This document shows, piece by piece, positions 1-5,562 of a stretch of 6,992 nt of DNA. A program made the translations under genes and the position numbers. The stretch spans positions 1 to 6,992 of the forward strand of contig JAQTMA010000215.1 of the NCBI GenBank assembly GCA_028714615.1, read 5' to 3'. The stretch's first letter is position 1, and each line of letters starts with the position of its first letter. Below the pieces are notes generated by a model. The model was not told the DNA's origin. It did not search any database and worked only from the letters and a program-made list of their open reading frames with translations. This DNA is from Anaerolineaceae bacterium. Its GTDB lineage: Bacteria; Chloroflexota; Anaerolineae; Anaerolineales; Anaerolineaceae.

Positions 1-561
1 AAGTTCCGCATGCGCGATATGTTCCCGGGGTGCGAATTCGATATCGTGGGGGAGCCGAGCGACATCGAGGCGGCGCGGCGTTTAGCCCATGCTGATCGCC
101 TGCAGTTCCTATGGTGGGCGTGTTCCCTCGTAGAGGCCGTGCCGGGGGGCAGTCATAAGGAATATCGGGGTGGGATTACGGACTCGGGTGAGGGGATCGA
201 TGCCATTAAGGTGTTTGTGGATGACGCCAGCCATGCGCCCAAGCAGGTGCTCATTCAAGTCAGGAGCCCGGTAAATCCCGAGAATCTTCGCGCTTTGCTG
301 GCGCTGCTTGATGGGGAGAAGGCGCCGCTGGGATTGCTGATTACCCTCGAACCCCCCACGACAGAAATGATCGAGCAAGCACAAGGGGCCGGTGTATATC
401 ACTCGCAACTGTGGGATAAAGAATACCCTCGCATCCAAATCGTCGAGATTGCGCACCTGCTGAACGGCCACGAACCGTTGCTACCTCCGTCCTCGGGAGC
501 ATTCAAGAAGGCTGAACGGGTCGCTCAAAAGGACCCACAACAGTCTAAATTGAAATTCTAA
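1..561 (+). CDS. C-terminal part of a DNA methyltransferase with Mrr-like endonuclease domain (5' partial)
   Basis: The frame is open to the left edge of the window, so the true start is almost certainly upstream; the Met at position 10 is probably internal. The visible 186 codons resemble the tail of site-specific DNA methyltransferases that carry an Mrr-like restriction endonuclease domain after the methylase. Counting from the Met at 10, family-like landmarks are DIVGEPSDIEAARRLA (11-26), QFLWWACSLV (32-41), GEGIDAIKVF (60-69), VLIQVRS (80-86), APLGLLITLEPPT (105-117), GVYHS (127-131), YPRIQIVEI (139-147), LLNGHEP (149-155) and GAFKKA (163-168). The usual active-site pattern is D...QVK; here D64 and Q83 are present but the lysine is Arg85 (codon AGG, 262-264). 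The methylase catalytic motif is outside the window. Likely role is DNA modification, possibly with a nuclease arm that is inactive or altered. The family assignment is from remembered motif patterns. Confidence 0.82.
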   Translation, partial: KFRMRDMFPGCEFDIVGEPSDIEAARRLAHADRLQFLWWACSLVEAVPGGSHKEYRGGITDSGEGIDAIKVFVDDASHAPKQVLIQVRSPVNPENLRALLALLDGEKAPLGLLITLEPPTTEMIEQAQGAGVYHSQLWDKEYPRIQIVEIAHLLNGHEPLLPPSSGAFKKAERVAQKDPQQSKLKF

Positions 562-830
562 TGGCTCCCGGTGATCCAAGGTACCGGATCAGTATCTAGT
601 TGTACCGATCTACCGCCAAATCAGCGACTTGTGATTTGTCCTATACCATCAGCCTCCAGGGTAAGGATACGGGCGATACAAGCTTGCAGAATCTTGGTAC
701 AACCAGGCAGTTTATCTGTCCAACCGGAACGTTCATCGTGAACTTACCGGTTGTACGGAGCAACTGACCGGTACCATCAAGCGGGTCCTGGCCTGACTGG
801 ATTTCCCAGGAATATATGGGCAGTCGGCAT
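562..830. other. Spacer with no convincing gene
   Basis: This stretch separates the end of the methyltransferase tail (+) from the end of the phosphoesterase (-), so it lies between convergent genes and should hold their terminators. I see no strong hairpin with a T tract. ACCGGT occurs twice (around 735-740 and 768-773) and could form an imperfect hairpin. On the plus strand one frame is open without a start codon from 665 to 796 and is described separately. Confidence 0.5.
665..796 (+). pseudogene. Possible C-terminal fragment of a lost gene
   Basis: Between the TAA at 662-664 and the TGA at 794-796 one frame reads as 43 residues with protein-like composition, including LAESWYNQAVYLSNRNVHRE and then LTGCTEQLTGTIKRVLA. 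There is no ATG, GTG or TTG near its beginning with a ribosome site, and I do not recognise a family. It could be the tail of a gene interrupted upstream, or chance. The support is only the look of the peptide and a moderate excess of G or C at third codon positions. Confidence 0.2.
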
Positions 831-2015
831 TCAGTGGCAACTGGCTGTTCCTGAGTCTGTGAAGCTGCCGCTGACCGGGATGAACTGCCAATCGTAACTG
901 GTCGGATGCAGGGTGAATTTCAGCACGCCAAATTCGGTGTTCTGGCGTACCAGGCTATTGGGTTGGATGATGGTCCAGGGAGTGTCGTTGCTTCCTCCGG
1001 TGCCGGCCACAAACTGGACGATGCCCTGGGTAGGATCCACCACACCATCCAGGTTCTGGGGAGCGAAGCGCTCGTAGTCGTGGTCGTGGCCTGACAGCAT
1101 GACTTCCACCCCGGCGTCGTACAGCATCTGCACCAGCGGGCGCATAAAAGCGTTATTCCCCCATTCCCCTGAACTGTAGTAGGGATGGTGCCAGTAAGCC
1201 AGGCTGCAAAGGGTTGGATGAGCAGACAGATCAGCTTTGAGCCACTTCCCCTGAGGTGAGCTGCTGCCGCACCCGCCTGCATCGCTGCAATCGCTGTTTA
1301 AAACAATGATATGCCAGGCGCCCAGGTCATAGCTGTAATATCCCTGGGTCGGATTGCCTGCCGCAGCGCCGTAGTAGCTGAAATACCCCGCTGCTCCTGC
1401 AGTCAGGTAATCGTGGTTGCCGGGGGCCGGCCGGATCACTGGCTTGAATGCACCCCAATTGGGATCGTAACAGGTCTGGTATTCTATCAAGGCCCCGCTT
1501 TCATAAGCATTATCTCCCAGGGTAAAAACTGTGCCAGGATTCTTGGCCAGGATCGCTGCGGTCTGAGCGCTCCCACCAGCGCCGCACCGGGCGATATCGC
1601 CGGCGCCGATGAGCACCGGGTCATTTTTATTGGGCGTCTGTGTCGTCGTCGGCGTTCTTGTGGGGGTGGGGGTTCGGGTGGGAGTGGGAGTCCGGGTAGG
1701 AGTGGCTGTGGCTGTAGCCGTCGGTGTGAGTGTGGCAGTTGGCGTGAAGGTTGGTGAGGCAGTCGGCGTAAGGGTAGGGGTAGGGCTAGCGCTGGCGGCG
1801 ACCGTCGCTGTCGCTGTAGCACTGGGCCCCGGATTCCCAACCCCGCCGGGTTTCAACACTGCCGGTAAGAAGAGCCGCATGGACAACGTTTGAGCGGAAA
1901 CCGGCGTTCCAGCAGCTAGGGCAGCGCCGGTCACCCCAGAAAGGGGTTGAAAAGCTGCCAGGATGATACCTAGCACGAAAATACCGATAAGGCAATACTT
2001 CCAGATTTGATTCAT
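831..2015 (-). CDS. Exported metallophosphoesterase with Thr/Pro-rich linker
   Basis: Encodes 394 residues. Residues 8-21 form a hydrophobic signal or anchor segment after a short Lys-containing N-terminus, followed by Ala-rich sequence suitable for signal peptidase cleavage. Residues 48-55 are LFLPAVLK, a short hydrophobic segment resembling ones I recall in many Chloroflexota exported proteins. A Thr/Pro/Ala/Ser linker spans about 66-128. The rest is a calcineurin-like phosphoesterase domain with the metal-binding blocks in order: GAGD (D140), GDNAY (167-171), GNHD (199-202), YWHH (274-277) and SGHDHDYER (308-316). The layout is closest to purple acid phosphatase-like or alkaline phosphatase-type metallophosphatases, so it probably hydrolyses phosphate esters outside the membrane using two metal ions; the substrate is unknown. 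Start ATG at 2015 is preferred because the signal segment follows directly; the upstream TTAGG is a weak ribosome site. It is divergent from the methyltransferase at 2319. Confidence 0.88.
   Translation of the reverse strand: MNQIWKYCLIGIFVLGIILAAFQPLSGVTGAALAAGTPVSAQTLSMRLFLPAVLKPGGVGNPGPSATATATVAASASPTPTLTPTASPTFTPTATLTPTATATATPTRTPTPTRTPTPTRTPTTTQTPNKNDPVLIGAGDIARCGAGGSAQTAAILAKNPGTVFTLGDNAYESGALIEYQTCYDPNWGAFKPVIRPAPGNHDYLTAGAAGYFSYYGAAAGNPTQGYYSYDLGAWHIIVLNSDCSDAGGCGSSSPQGKWLKADLSAHPTLCSLAYWHHPYYSSGEWGNNAFMRPLVQMLYDAGVEVMLSGHDHDYERFAPQNLDGVVDPTQGIVQFVAGTGGSNDTPWTIIQPNSLVRQNTEFGVLKFTLHPTSYDWQFIPVSGSFTDSGTASCH
1632..1820 (-). repeat. Low-complexity Thr/Pro linker repeat inside the phosphoesterase gene
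   Basis: This DNA encodes residues about 66-128 of the phosphoesterase, built from short degenerate units such as TPTATATATP and TPTRTPTPTRTPT. At the DNA level it is a 6- to 12-base purine/pyrimidine-skewed tandem pattern (GT- and GGGT-rich on the plus strand). It probably acts as a flexible, possibly glycosylated spacer holding the enzyme domain away from the membrane or cell surface. Such tracts expand and contract easily between strains. Confidence 0.85.
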
Positions 2016-2177
2016 GACCTAATATGAGTGAAATGTCTGATAATTGACCCGCCGTTGCTTCCAAAGCCAATCGGCGAGCAACTGTCCACCGCCATAATTG
2101 AATTTGTTGTTTTTTGGTAGGGCGATTTAGCCCTTTCGTTTGCTACCCCCCAGTATAGGCTCCCATCCACCCGGGTG

Positions 2178-2196
2178 AAACGATCTATGATCGTTT
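2178..2196. promoter_or_regulatory. Operator-like perfect palindrome
   Basis: AAACGATC (2178-2185) and GATCGTTT (2189-2196) are exact reverse complements around TAT. The 19-bp dyad sits in the divergent intergenic region, about 160 bp from the phosphoesterase start and 120 bp from the methyltransferase start. Symmetry and position fit a dimeric repressor or activator site, but a small RNA hairpin is equally possible. No T tract follows, so it is not a standard terminator. Confidence 0.35.
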
Positions 2197-2234
2197 TCAG
2201 CCGGTCGAGTAAAGAAAAGCATCTCTGCAATATG

Positions 2235-2265
2235 TTGCTATCAATTATGATTATACGGATAAAAT
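2235..2265 (+). promoter_or_regulatory. Weak candidate promoter for the methyltransferase
   Basis: TTGCTA (2235-2240) and TAAAAT (2260-2265) resemble -35 and -10 boxes with a 19-bp spacer, longer than ideal. Other -10-like strings in the same AT-rich stretch (TATGAT at 2246-2251) make the exact site uncertain. Location upstream of the gene at 2319 is the main support. Confidence 0.25.
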
Positions 2266-2318
2266 TAGTCTTGTAAATCGCTTGAAGGGGTTATTTTTCC
2301 AAATCCATAGGAGGCTGC

Positions 2319-3062
2319 GTGATTCATAACCGTATGTATGGAGAAATTGCATCCTGGTTCCATTTGTTGACGGCGCCTGAAGAGTATGCTGAAGAGGCTG
2401 AGATTTATCGAAAAGTGCTGCAACAATTCGTTCCGAACGCCACCACGATGCTGGAACTGGGCAGTGGTGGGGGGAATAACGCTTCGCACTTAAAGAAGCA
2501 TTTCGCAATGACCCTGGTGGACCTCTCGCCGGAGATGCTAGAGCTCAGCCGGGGCTTGAACCCGGACCTCGAACACCTCCAGGGGGATATGCGTACGGTG
2601 CGGTTGGAGCGACTATTCGATGTGGTTTTCATTCACGACGCCATCTCGTACATGACCAGCCTGGATGACCTGCGCCTGGCGGTACAGACGGCGTTCGTGC
2701 ACTGCCAGCCCAGCGGGGTGGTGCTGCTGGTTCCCGACGATACCCGCGAAACGTTCAAACCCACGACGGAATGCGGGGGGCATGACGGCAGCGATCGCTC
2801 GATGCGTTACCTGGAATGGAAATGGGACCCTGACCCGTCAGACAGTACTTATCTGATCGATTATGCCTATCTATTGCGTGAGGCAGATGGCTCGGTTCGA
2901 GCTCTGACCGACCGGCACACCTGCGGCCTTTTCAGCCGGGTGGAGTGGCTGGCGGCGATGCAGCAGGAGGGATTCCAGGCGCAGATTCTGCCCTTCGAAC
3001 ATAGCGAAGTGGAGCCGGATTCGATCGGGATTTTCCTGGGAATTAAGAAGTCGTCCGGGTAG
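2319..3062 (+). CDS. Class I SAM-dependent methyltransferase
   Basis: Encodes 247 residues with the Rossmann-type methyltransferase order. Motif I is LELGSGGGN (45-53), which binds S-adenosylmethionine. The acidic residue that usually holds the ribose is D68 in LVDLSPEML, then GDM (89-91), motif IV-like DVVFIHDAISYM (101-112), and the later strand SGVVLLVPDD (132-141). The protein is soluble, with no signal peptide, and its length is normal for stand-alone members. The methyl acceptor cannot be read from the sequence; a small molecule is more likely than nucleic acid, by inference from the absence of DNA- or RNA-methylase motifs. The GTG start at 2319 follows AGGAGG (2309-2314) at only four bases, so an ATG start at 2334 (MYGEIASW) is possible but would leave the ribosome site 19 bases away. 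The gene seems monocistronic: its downstream neighbour is repeat-rich decayed DNA. Confidence 0.88.
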   Translation: MIHNRMYGEIASWFHLLTAPEEYAEEAEIYRKVLQQFVPNATTMLELGSGGGNNASHLKKHFAMTLVDLSPEMLELSRGLNPDLEHLQGDMRTVRLERLFDVVFIHDAISYMTSLDDLRLAVQTAFVHCQPSGVVLLVPDDTRETFKPTTECGGHDGSDRSMRYLEWKWDPDPSDSTYLIDYAYLLREADGSVRALTDRHTCGLFSRVEWLAAMQQEGFQAQILPFEHSEVEPDSIGIFLGIKKSSG

Positions 3063-3097
3063 GGGCATGGGGATGAGGGTTGTAGTTATTCATTGGG

Positions 3098-3127
3098 TGT
3101 CCCCCGGGCAAGGATGCCCGGAGGACA
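3098..3127. repeat. Compact hairpin after the methyltransferase gene
   Basis: TGTCCCCCGGGCA (3098-3110) pairs with TGCCCGGAGGACA (3115-3127) around AGGA, with 12 of 13 positions complementary and one C/A mismatch. It lies 36 bases past the stop codon. No T tract follows, so as a terminator it would have to work without one; it looks more like a REP-type dispersed intergenic repeat. Confidence 0.6.
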
Positions 3128-3150
3128 ATGACTAACATCGCTAATAATGT

Positions 3151-3246
3151 TTACAGCCCCATCCCCTGCGCGATGAGGCCGAATCGCGCTGGACTGCGGA
3201 AAAGTTGATGGCAGCTCCTCATATAGTCGCGCTCCGTCAAGATGAA
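3151..3246 (-). pseudogene. Possible C-terminal fragment of an unidentified gene
   Basis: On the minus strand a frame runs from the edge of the inverted repeat at 3245 to a TAA at 3151-3153, giving TERDYMRSCHQLFRSPARFG and then LIAQGMGL. The peptide looks protein-like, with G or C at most third codon positions, but there is no start codon and the frame runs directly into the repeat. It may be the surviving tail of a gene cut off by the repeat. I do not recognise the family. Confidence 0.25.
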
Positions 3247-3277
3247 CCTTGACAAGGTTTCAAACCTTGTCAAGGTT
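3245..3277. repeat. Perfect 33-bp inverted repeat of nested AACCTTG/CAAGGTT units
   Basis: AACCTTGACAAGGTTT (3245-3260) and AAACCTTGTCAAGGTT (3262-3277) are exact reverse complements around a single C. Each arm is itself a palindrome except for its centre base, so the element holds four AACCTTG-type units and can fold as one long cruciform or two small ones. It resembles dispersed intergenic palindromes I recall from environmental bacterial genomes. It has no coding role. Confidence 0.8.
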
Positions 3278-3314
3278 AGCAATTGGGAATCATCCCGAGC
3301 CGAGGAGTCCGCCA

Positions 3315-3536
3315 TCATTTCGGTTCATCACCCCTCCACCCACTTCCATCTGTATCTCGACGCGAACTGGTTGACAAAAATCGTGGAAGTCGCGAATAAC
3401 CCTGCAGCTCGGGGGCTTGCACCACGCAGCCGATGAGGAACTTGCCCAGTCCCTGGTTCCGGTAGACGGGATCGATGAATACATCACACAACCAGTAGAA
3501 GGTGGCGTAATCGGTGGCCTCGTGAACCCATTCCAT
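3315..3536 (-). pseudogene. Truncated GNAT-family N-acetyltransferase remnant
   Basis: The first 46 residues (3399-3536) match the core of a GNAT acetyltransferase: ATDYATFYWLCDVFID (7-22), then the acetyl-CoA-binding motif A VYRNQGLGKFL (24-34, pattern R-x-x-G-x-G), then CVVQAPELQG (37-46). Family members have about 60 residues before this and about 25 after. Here both ends are gone, and residues 47-73 do not look like GNAT in any frame. It cannot be a complete enzyme. Oddly, the ATG at 3536 has AAGGAGG (3544-3550) seven bases upstream, an ideal ribosome site, so a 73-residue peptide could be translated. Sequence immediately upstream (3553-3573) resembles a dispersed repeat, suggesting that repeat or a deletion removed the 5' part. 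The GNAT core is clear; expression is speculative. Confidence 0.7.
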
Positions 3537-3556
3537 CCATTTGCCTCCTTGGATTT

Positions 3557-3573
3557 CTTCGTGTCCTTCGCGG
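3557..3573. repeat. Short CGAAGGACACGAAG-type repeat fragment
   Basis: The plus strand reads CTTCGTGTCCTTCGCGG, two degenerate copies of a TTCGTGTCC/TTCGCGG unit. I recall tandem versions of this string (CACGAAGGACACGAAG) from intergenic regions of diverse bacteria. It touches the broken 5' end of the GNAT remnant. Confidence 0.35.
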
Positions 3574-3648
3574 TTCGATTATTCCATGCAACTCTTCAGG
3601 AAATTGCGCGTACATCTATTATGAAACAATCGATTTGAGAGGATGAAC

Positions 3649-4077
3649 ATGTACACAACCGTAGTAGATAAACGCGATAACCCCGGCTGCCTGATCCAGT
3701 TGCTGTGGTTTGCCCTGGTAGGCTGGTGGTTGGGACAACTCTGGATTGCGGTGGCCTGGTTCCTGATGGTCACCATCGTTGGCATCCCTTTAGGCGTGAT
3801 GATGCTGAACAAGCTGCCGCGGGTGATCGCTTTACGCGACGAGGCGCACCGGGTAGCCGTTAGCGCTCGCGGCGATGGAATGCTCGTGCAGCGAGAGATC
3901 GCCGTACCCGAGACGGATATGCTGGTGCGCGCTCTGTATTTCATTGTAATCGGTTGGTGGCTGAGCGCGCTTTGGATGGAAGCTGCGTACGCCATTTCTC
4001 TGACGGTGATTGGGCTGCCGGTAGGTTTTTGGATGTTCGACCGAGTCCCGACGGTGGTGTCGCTGAAGCACAGCTAG
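3649..4077 (+). CDS. YccF-family (DUF307) inner-membrane protein
   Basis: Encodes 142 residues made of two copies of the YccF domain, like the 148-residue E. coli YccF. Repeat 1 has IQLLWFALVGWWLGQLW (16-32) and VTIVGIPLGVMMLNKLP (41-57). Repeat 2 has YFIVIGWWLSALW (97-109) and LTVIGLPVGFWMFDRVP (118-134). The halves align at an offset of 77 residues with shared GWWL, LW, G-x-P-x-G and terminal Pro. Hydrophobic stretches predict about four membrane segments with a polar middle (about 62-92) between the repeats. Function is not established for the family. ATG at 3649 is preferred over the in-frame ATG at 3643 because GAGAGG (3637-3642) abuts the earlier one but sits six bases before the later. 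A weak -10-like TATTAT lies at 3617-3622. The stop is three bases before a large inverted repeat. Confidence 0.9.
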   Translation: MYTTVVDKRDNPGCLIQLLWFALVGWWLGQLWIAVAWFLMVTIVGIPLGVMMLNKLPRVIALRDEAHRVAVSARGDGMLVQREIAVPETDMLVRALYFIVIGWWLSALWMEAAYAISLTVIGLPVGFWMFDRVPTVVSLKHS

Positions 4078-4080
4078 GAA

Positions 4081-4166
4081 TTTTGGGCACGGATTACACG
4101 GATCACCCCGGATAAGAGCGTCAACAAAGCTTTTTCCGGGGTGATCCGTGTAATCCGTGCCCAAAA
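4081..4166. repeat. Perfect 32-bp inverted repeat, CACGGATTACACGGAT type
   Basis: Bases 4081-4112 and 4135-4166 are exact reverse complements over 32 positions. After a one-base bulge (4113) the stem continues for six pairs including one G/T (4114-4119 with 4129-4134), leaving a nine-base loop at 4120-4128. The arm holds the units GGCACGGATTA and CACGGATCA. It starts three bases after the yccF-type stop and ends before the GH1 promoter. The stem begins with TTTT and ends with AAAA, so it lacks a free U tract on either strand, but so stable a hairpin could still stop transcription or protect the upstream mRNA 3' end. It could also be a MITE-like or REP-type element. Confidence 0.9.
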
Positions 4167-4191
4167 AATATTAAGGTTCTTTGCAACCGGA

Positions 4192-4200
4192 TGGTATATA
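4192..4200 (+). promoter_or_regulatory. Extended -10 promoter of the GH1 gene
   Basis: TGGTATATA fits an extended -10 element (TG-n-TATATA); TATACT overlaps it at 4197-4202. A poor -35 (TTAAGG, 4171-4176) lies 18 bp upstream, as expected when an extended -10 compensates. Predicted transcription start is near 4207, giving a short leader with GGAG at 4221-4224 and ATG at 4231. The site lies just downstream of the inverted repeat, so GH1 can be transcribed independently of the YccF gene. Confidence 0.5.
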
Positions 4201-4230
4201 CTTAACCATCCTTCATCCTTGGAGTTCGTC

Positions 4231-5553
4231 ATGCCATCTGCTGCTTATCATTTTCCTACCGGATTTTTATGGGGCACGGCTACCGCTTCCCACCAGGTGG
4301 AAGGAAATAATACCAACAACAACTGGTATGCCTGGGAGCAATCCGGACATATCAAAACTGGAGACAAGGCCGGATTGGCCTGCGATTGGTGGGGGGGACG
4401 CTGGAAAGAGGATTTCGACAGGGCGGCGGAGTTAGGGCAAAACGCGCATCGCCTATCGGTAGAGTGGAGCCGTATCCAACCCGCACCTGATCGCTGGGAC
4501 GAGCACGCCCTGGATTACTACCGCGAGATCGTGCGCGGGCTGCTGGAGCGTGGGATGACTCCCATGGTCACCCTGCACCACTTCACCAATCCGCTCTGGT
4601 TGGAAGAGCGCTGCGGCTGGGAATGCGCCGACATGCCCAAATTATTTGCGACGTTTGTGGGTAAGGTGGTGGAAGCACTCAAGGAATATGTCTCCCTCTG
4701 GGTGACAATTAACGAACCCAACGTGATTGTGTACTCAGGTTATCTCAGCGATGATTTTCCGACCGCACACAAAGGGCTCGCACCGGCTTTTCTGGTCTAT
4801 GAAAACCTGGTGCGCGGGCATGCCGCCGCTTATGCGGCAATCCACGCGGTGCAGCGTACAGCGCGGGTGGGCATCGCGTTGAACTACCGCGGATTTATCC
4901 CGGCGCGGTCGTGGCTGCCAATGGACCACTGGGTCTCAGGTCTGCAGCACCGTATTTTCAATGAATTCTTTCCTAAGGCGCTTCAAACGGGTGTGCTGGA
5001 CTATGTGTATAAGCGCGTTTCCGTTCCTGAGGCCGCCCACACCCAGGACTTTTTGGGGGTGAACTATTATACACGCGACCACGTGGCGTTTACGCTGACT
5101 TCACCACGCACGCTGTTCGGGCGCAACTTTTTCCCCCAGGGCGCCGATTTGAGCGACAGCGCCTTTATCTCGAACGATCCGGAAGGTATGTTCGAGGCTT
5201 TGCAGTTCGGGCGTAAGTTTGGAGTGCCCTTGTTGATCACCGAGAACGGGCTGGACTGCGCGGACGACCACATCCGCCCACGCTACCTCGTCCAGCATCT
5301 GCACCAGGTGTGGCGAGCGGTCAACTTCAACTGGCCGATCAAGGGGTATTTCCATTGGACACTGGTGGATAATTTTGAGTGGGAGCGCGGTTGGTCGCAG
5401 CGTTTCGGCCTGTGGGAGCTGGATACGCAGACGCAAATTCGGCGCAAGCGTCCCAGCGCGGACCTATATGGGGCCATCTGCAAGGAGAACGGGATCACCT
5501 CAGAAATGGTGGCGCGTTACGCCCCCGAGGTCTTCCCGAAGCTGTTTCCATAA
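4231..5553 (+). CDS. Glycoside hydrolase family 1 beta-glycosidase
   Basis: Encodes 440 residues, a complete GH1 (alpha/beta)8 barrel of normal length. Landmarks: N-terminal signature FPTGFLWGTATASHQVEG (8-25), with Q22 for sugar binding; LHHF (115-118); NEP (161-163), E162 being the acid/base; NYY (278-280); ITENG with the nucleophile E338; and HWTLVDNFEW (375-384), where E383 and W384 contact the sugar. All catalytic residues are present, so it should cleave beta-linked glucose, galactose or related sugars with retention. The exact substrate cannot be read; there is no obvious 6-phosphosugar motif. No signal peptide, so it acts in the cytoplasm on imported oligosaccharides or glycosides. 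The frame is open back to an ATG at 4141, but that lies inside the inverted repeat; ATG 4231 has GGAG six bases upstream and leads straight into the family N-terminus. No transporter or regulator gene is next to it. Confidence 0.95.
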   Translation: MPSAAYHFPTGFLWGTATASHQVEGNNTNNNWYAWEQSGHIKTGDKAGLACDWWGGRWKEDFDRAAELGQNAHRLSVEWSRIQPAPDRWDEHALDYYREIVRGLLERGMTPMVTLHHFTNPLWLEERCGWECADMPKLFATFVGKVVEALKEYVSLWVTINEPNVIVYSGYLSDDFPTAHKGLAPAFLVYENLVRGHAAAYAAIHAVQRTARVGIALNYRGFIPARSWLPMDHWVSGLQHRIFNEFFPKALQTGVLDYVYKRVSVPEAAHTQDFLGVNYYTRDHVAFTLTSPRTLFGRNFFPQGADLSDSAFISNDPEGMFEALQFGRKFGVPLLITENGLDCADDHIRPRYLVQHLHQVWRAVNFNWPIKGYFHWTLVDNFEWERGWSQRFGLWELDTQTQIRRKRPSADLYGAICKENGITSEMVARYAPEVFPKLFP

Positions 5554-5562
5554 GGGCTTTAA

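Larger units (their letters stand above)
2016..2318. other. Divergent intergenic region with hairpins
   Basis: This spacer separates the divergent phosphoesterase and methyltransferase genes, so it should hold both promoters. Two foldable elements are visible. One is GGTAG (2116-2120), GGGC/GCCC around a GATTTA loop (2120-2133) and CTACC (2143-2147), giving a stem with an asymmetric internal loop. The other is the 8-3-8 palindrome at 2178-2196. The right end (about 2240-2270) is AT-rich. On the minus strand, 2019-2126 reads as an open fragment containing NYGGGQLLADWLWKQRR and ending in TAG, with no start codon. I cannot assign it, nor match the region to a known riboswitch class. Confidence 0.45.

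Noticed and set aside
109..471. 120-residue open frame on the minus strand
   Set aside because: It is antisense to the methyltransferase/Mrr tail, whose family motifs are clear, and has no motif or ribosome site of its own.
1632..1820. Possible CRISPR-like or minisatellite array
   Set aside because: The repeats are short, degenerate, without spacers, and keep the reading frame of the phosphoesterase linker.
1609..1893. Val/Gly-repeat open frame on the plus strand
   Set aside because: It is the antisense reading of the Thr/Pro linker codons (VGVGVRVGV arises from the repeat), not a structural protein gene.
2012..2230. 72-residue minus-strand ORF overlapping the phosphoesterase start by ATGA
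   Set aside because: The overlap would suggest translational coupling, but the ORF has no spaced ribosome site, runs through two hairpins and has unconvincing composition; an RNA leader or remnant explains it better.
3579..3995. 138-residue open frame on the minus strand
   Set aside because: It lies opposite the YccF gene and has the Ser/Thr/Arg-rich composition typical of antisense frames; the plus-strand product has two family repeats.
4141..4230. Thirty-residue N-terminal extension of GH1
   Set aside because: The upstream ATG lies within the inverted repeat and upstream of the predicted promoter, has no ribosome site, and the family N-terminus starts after ATG 4231.
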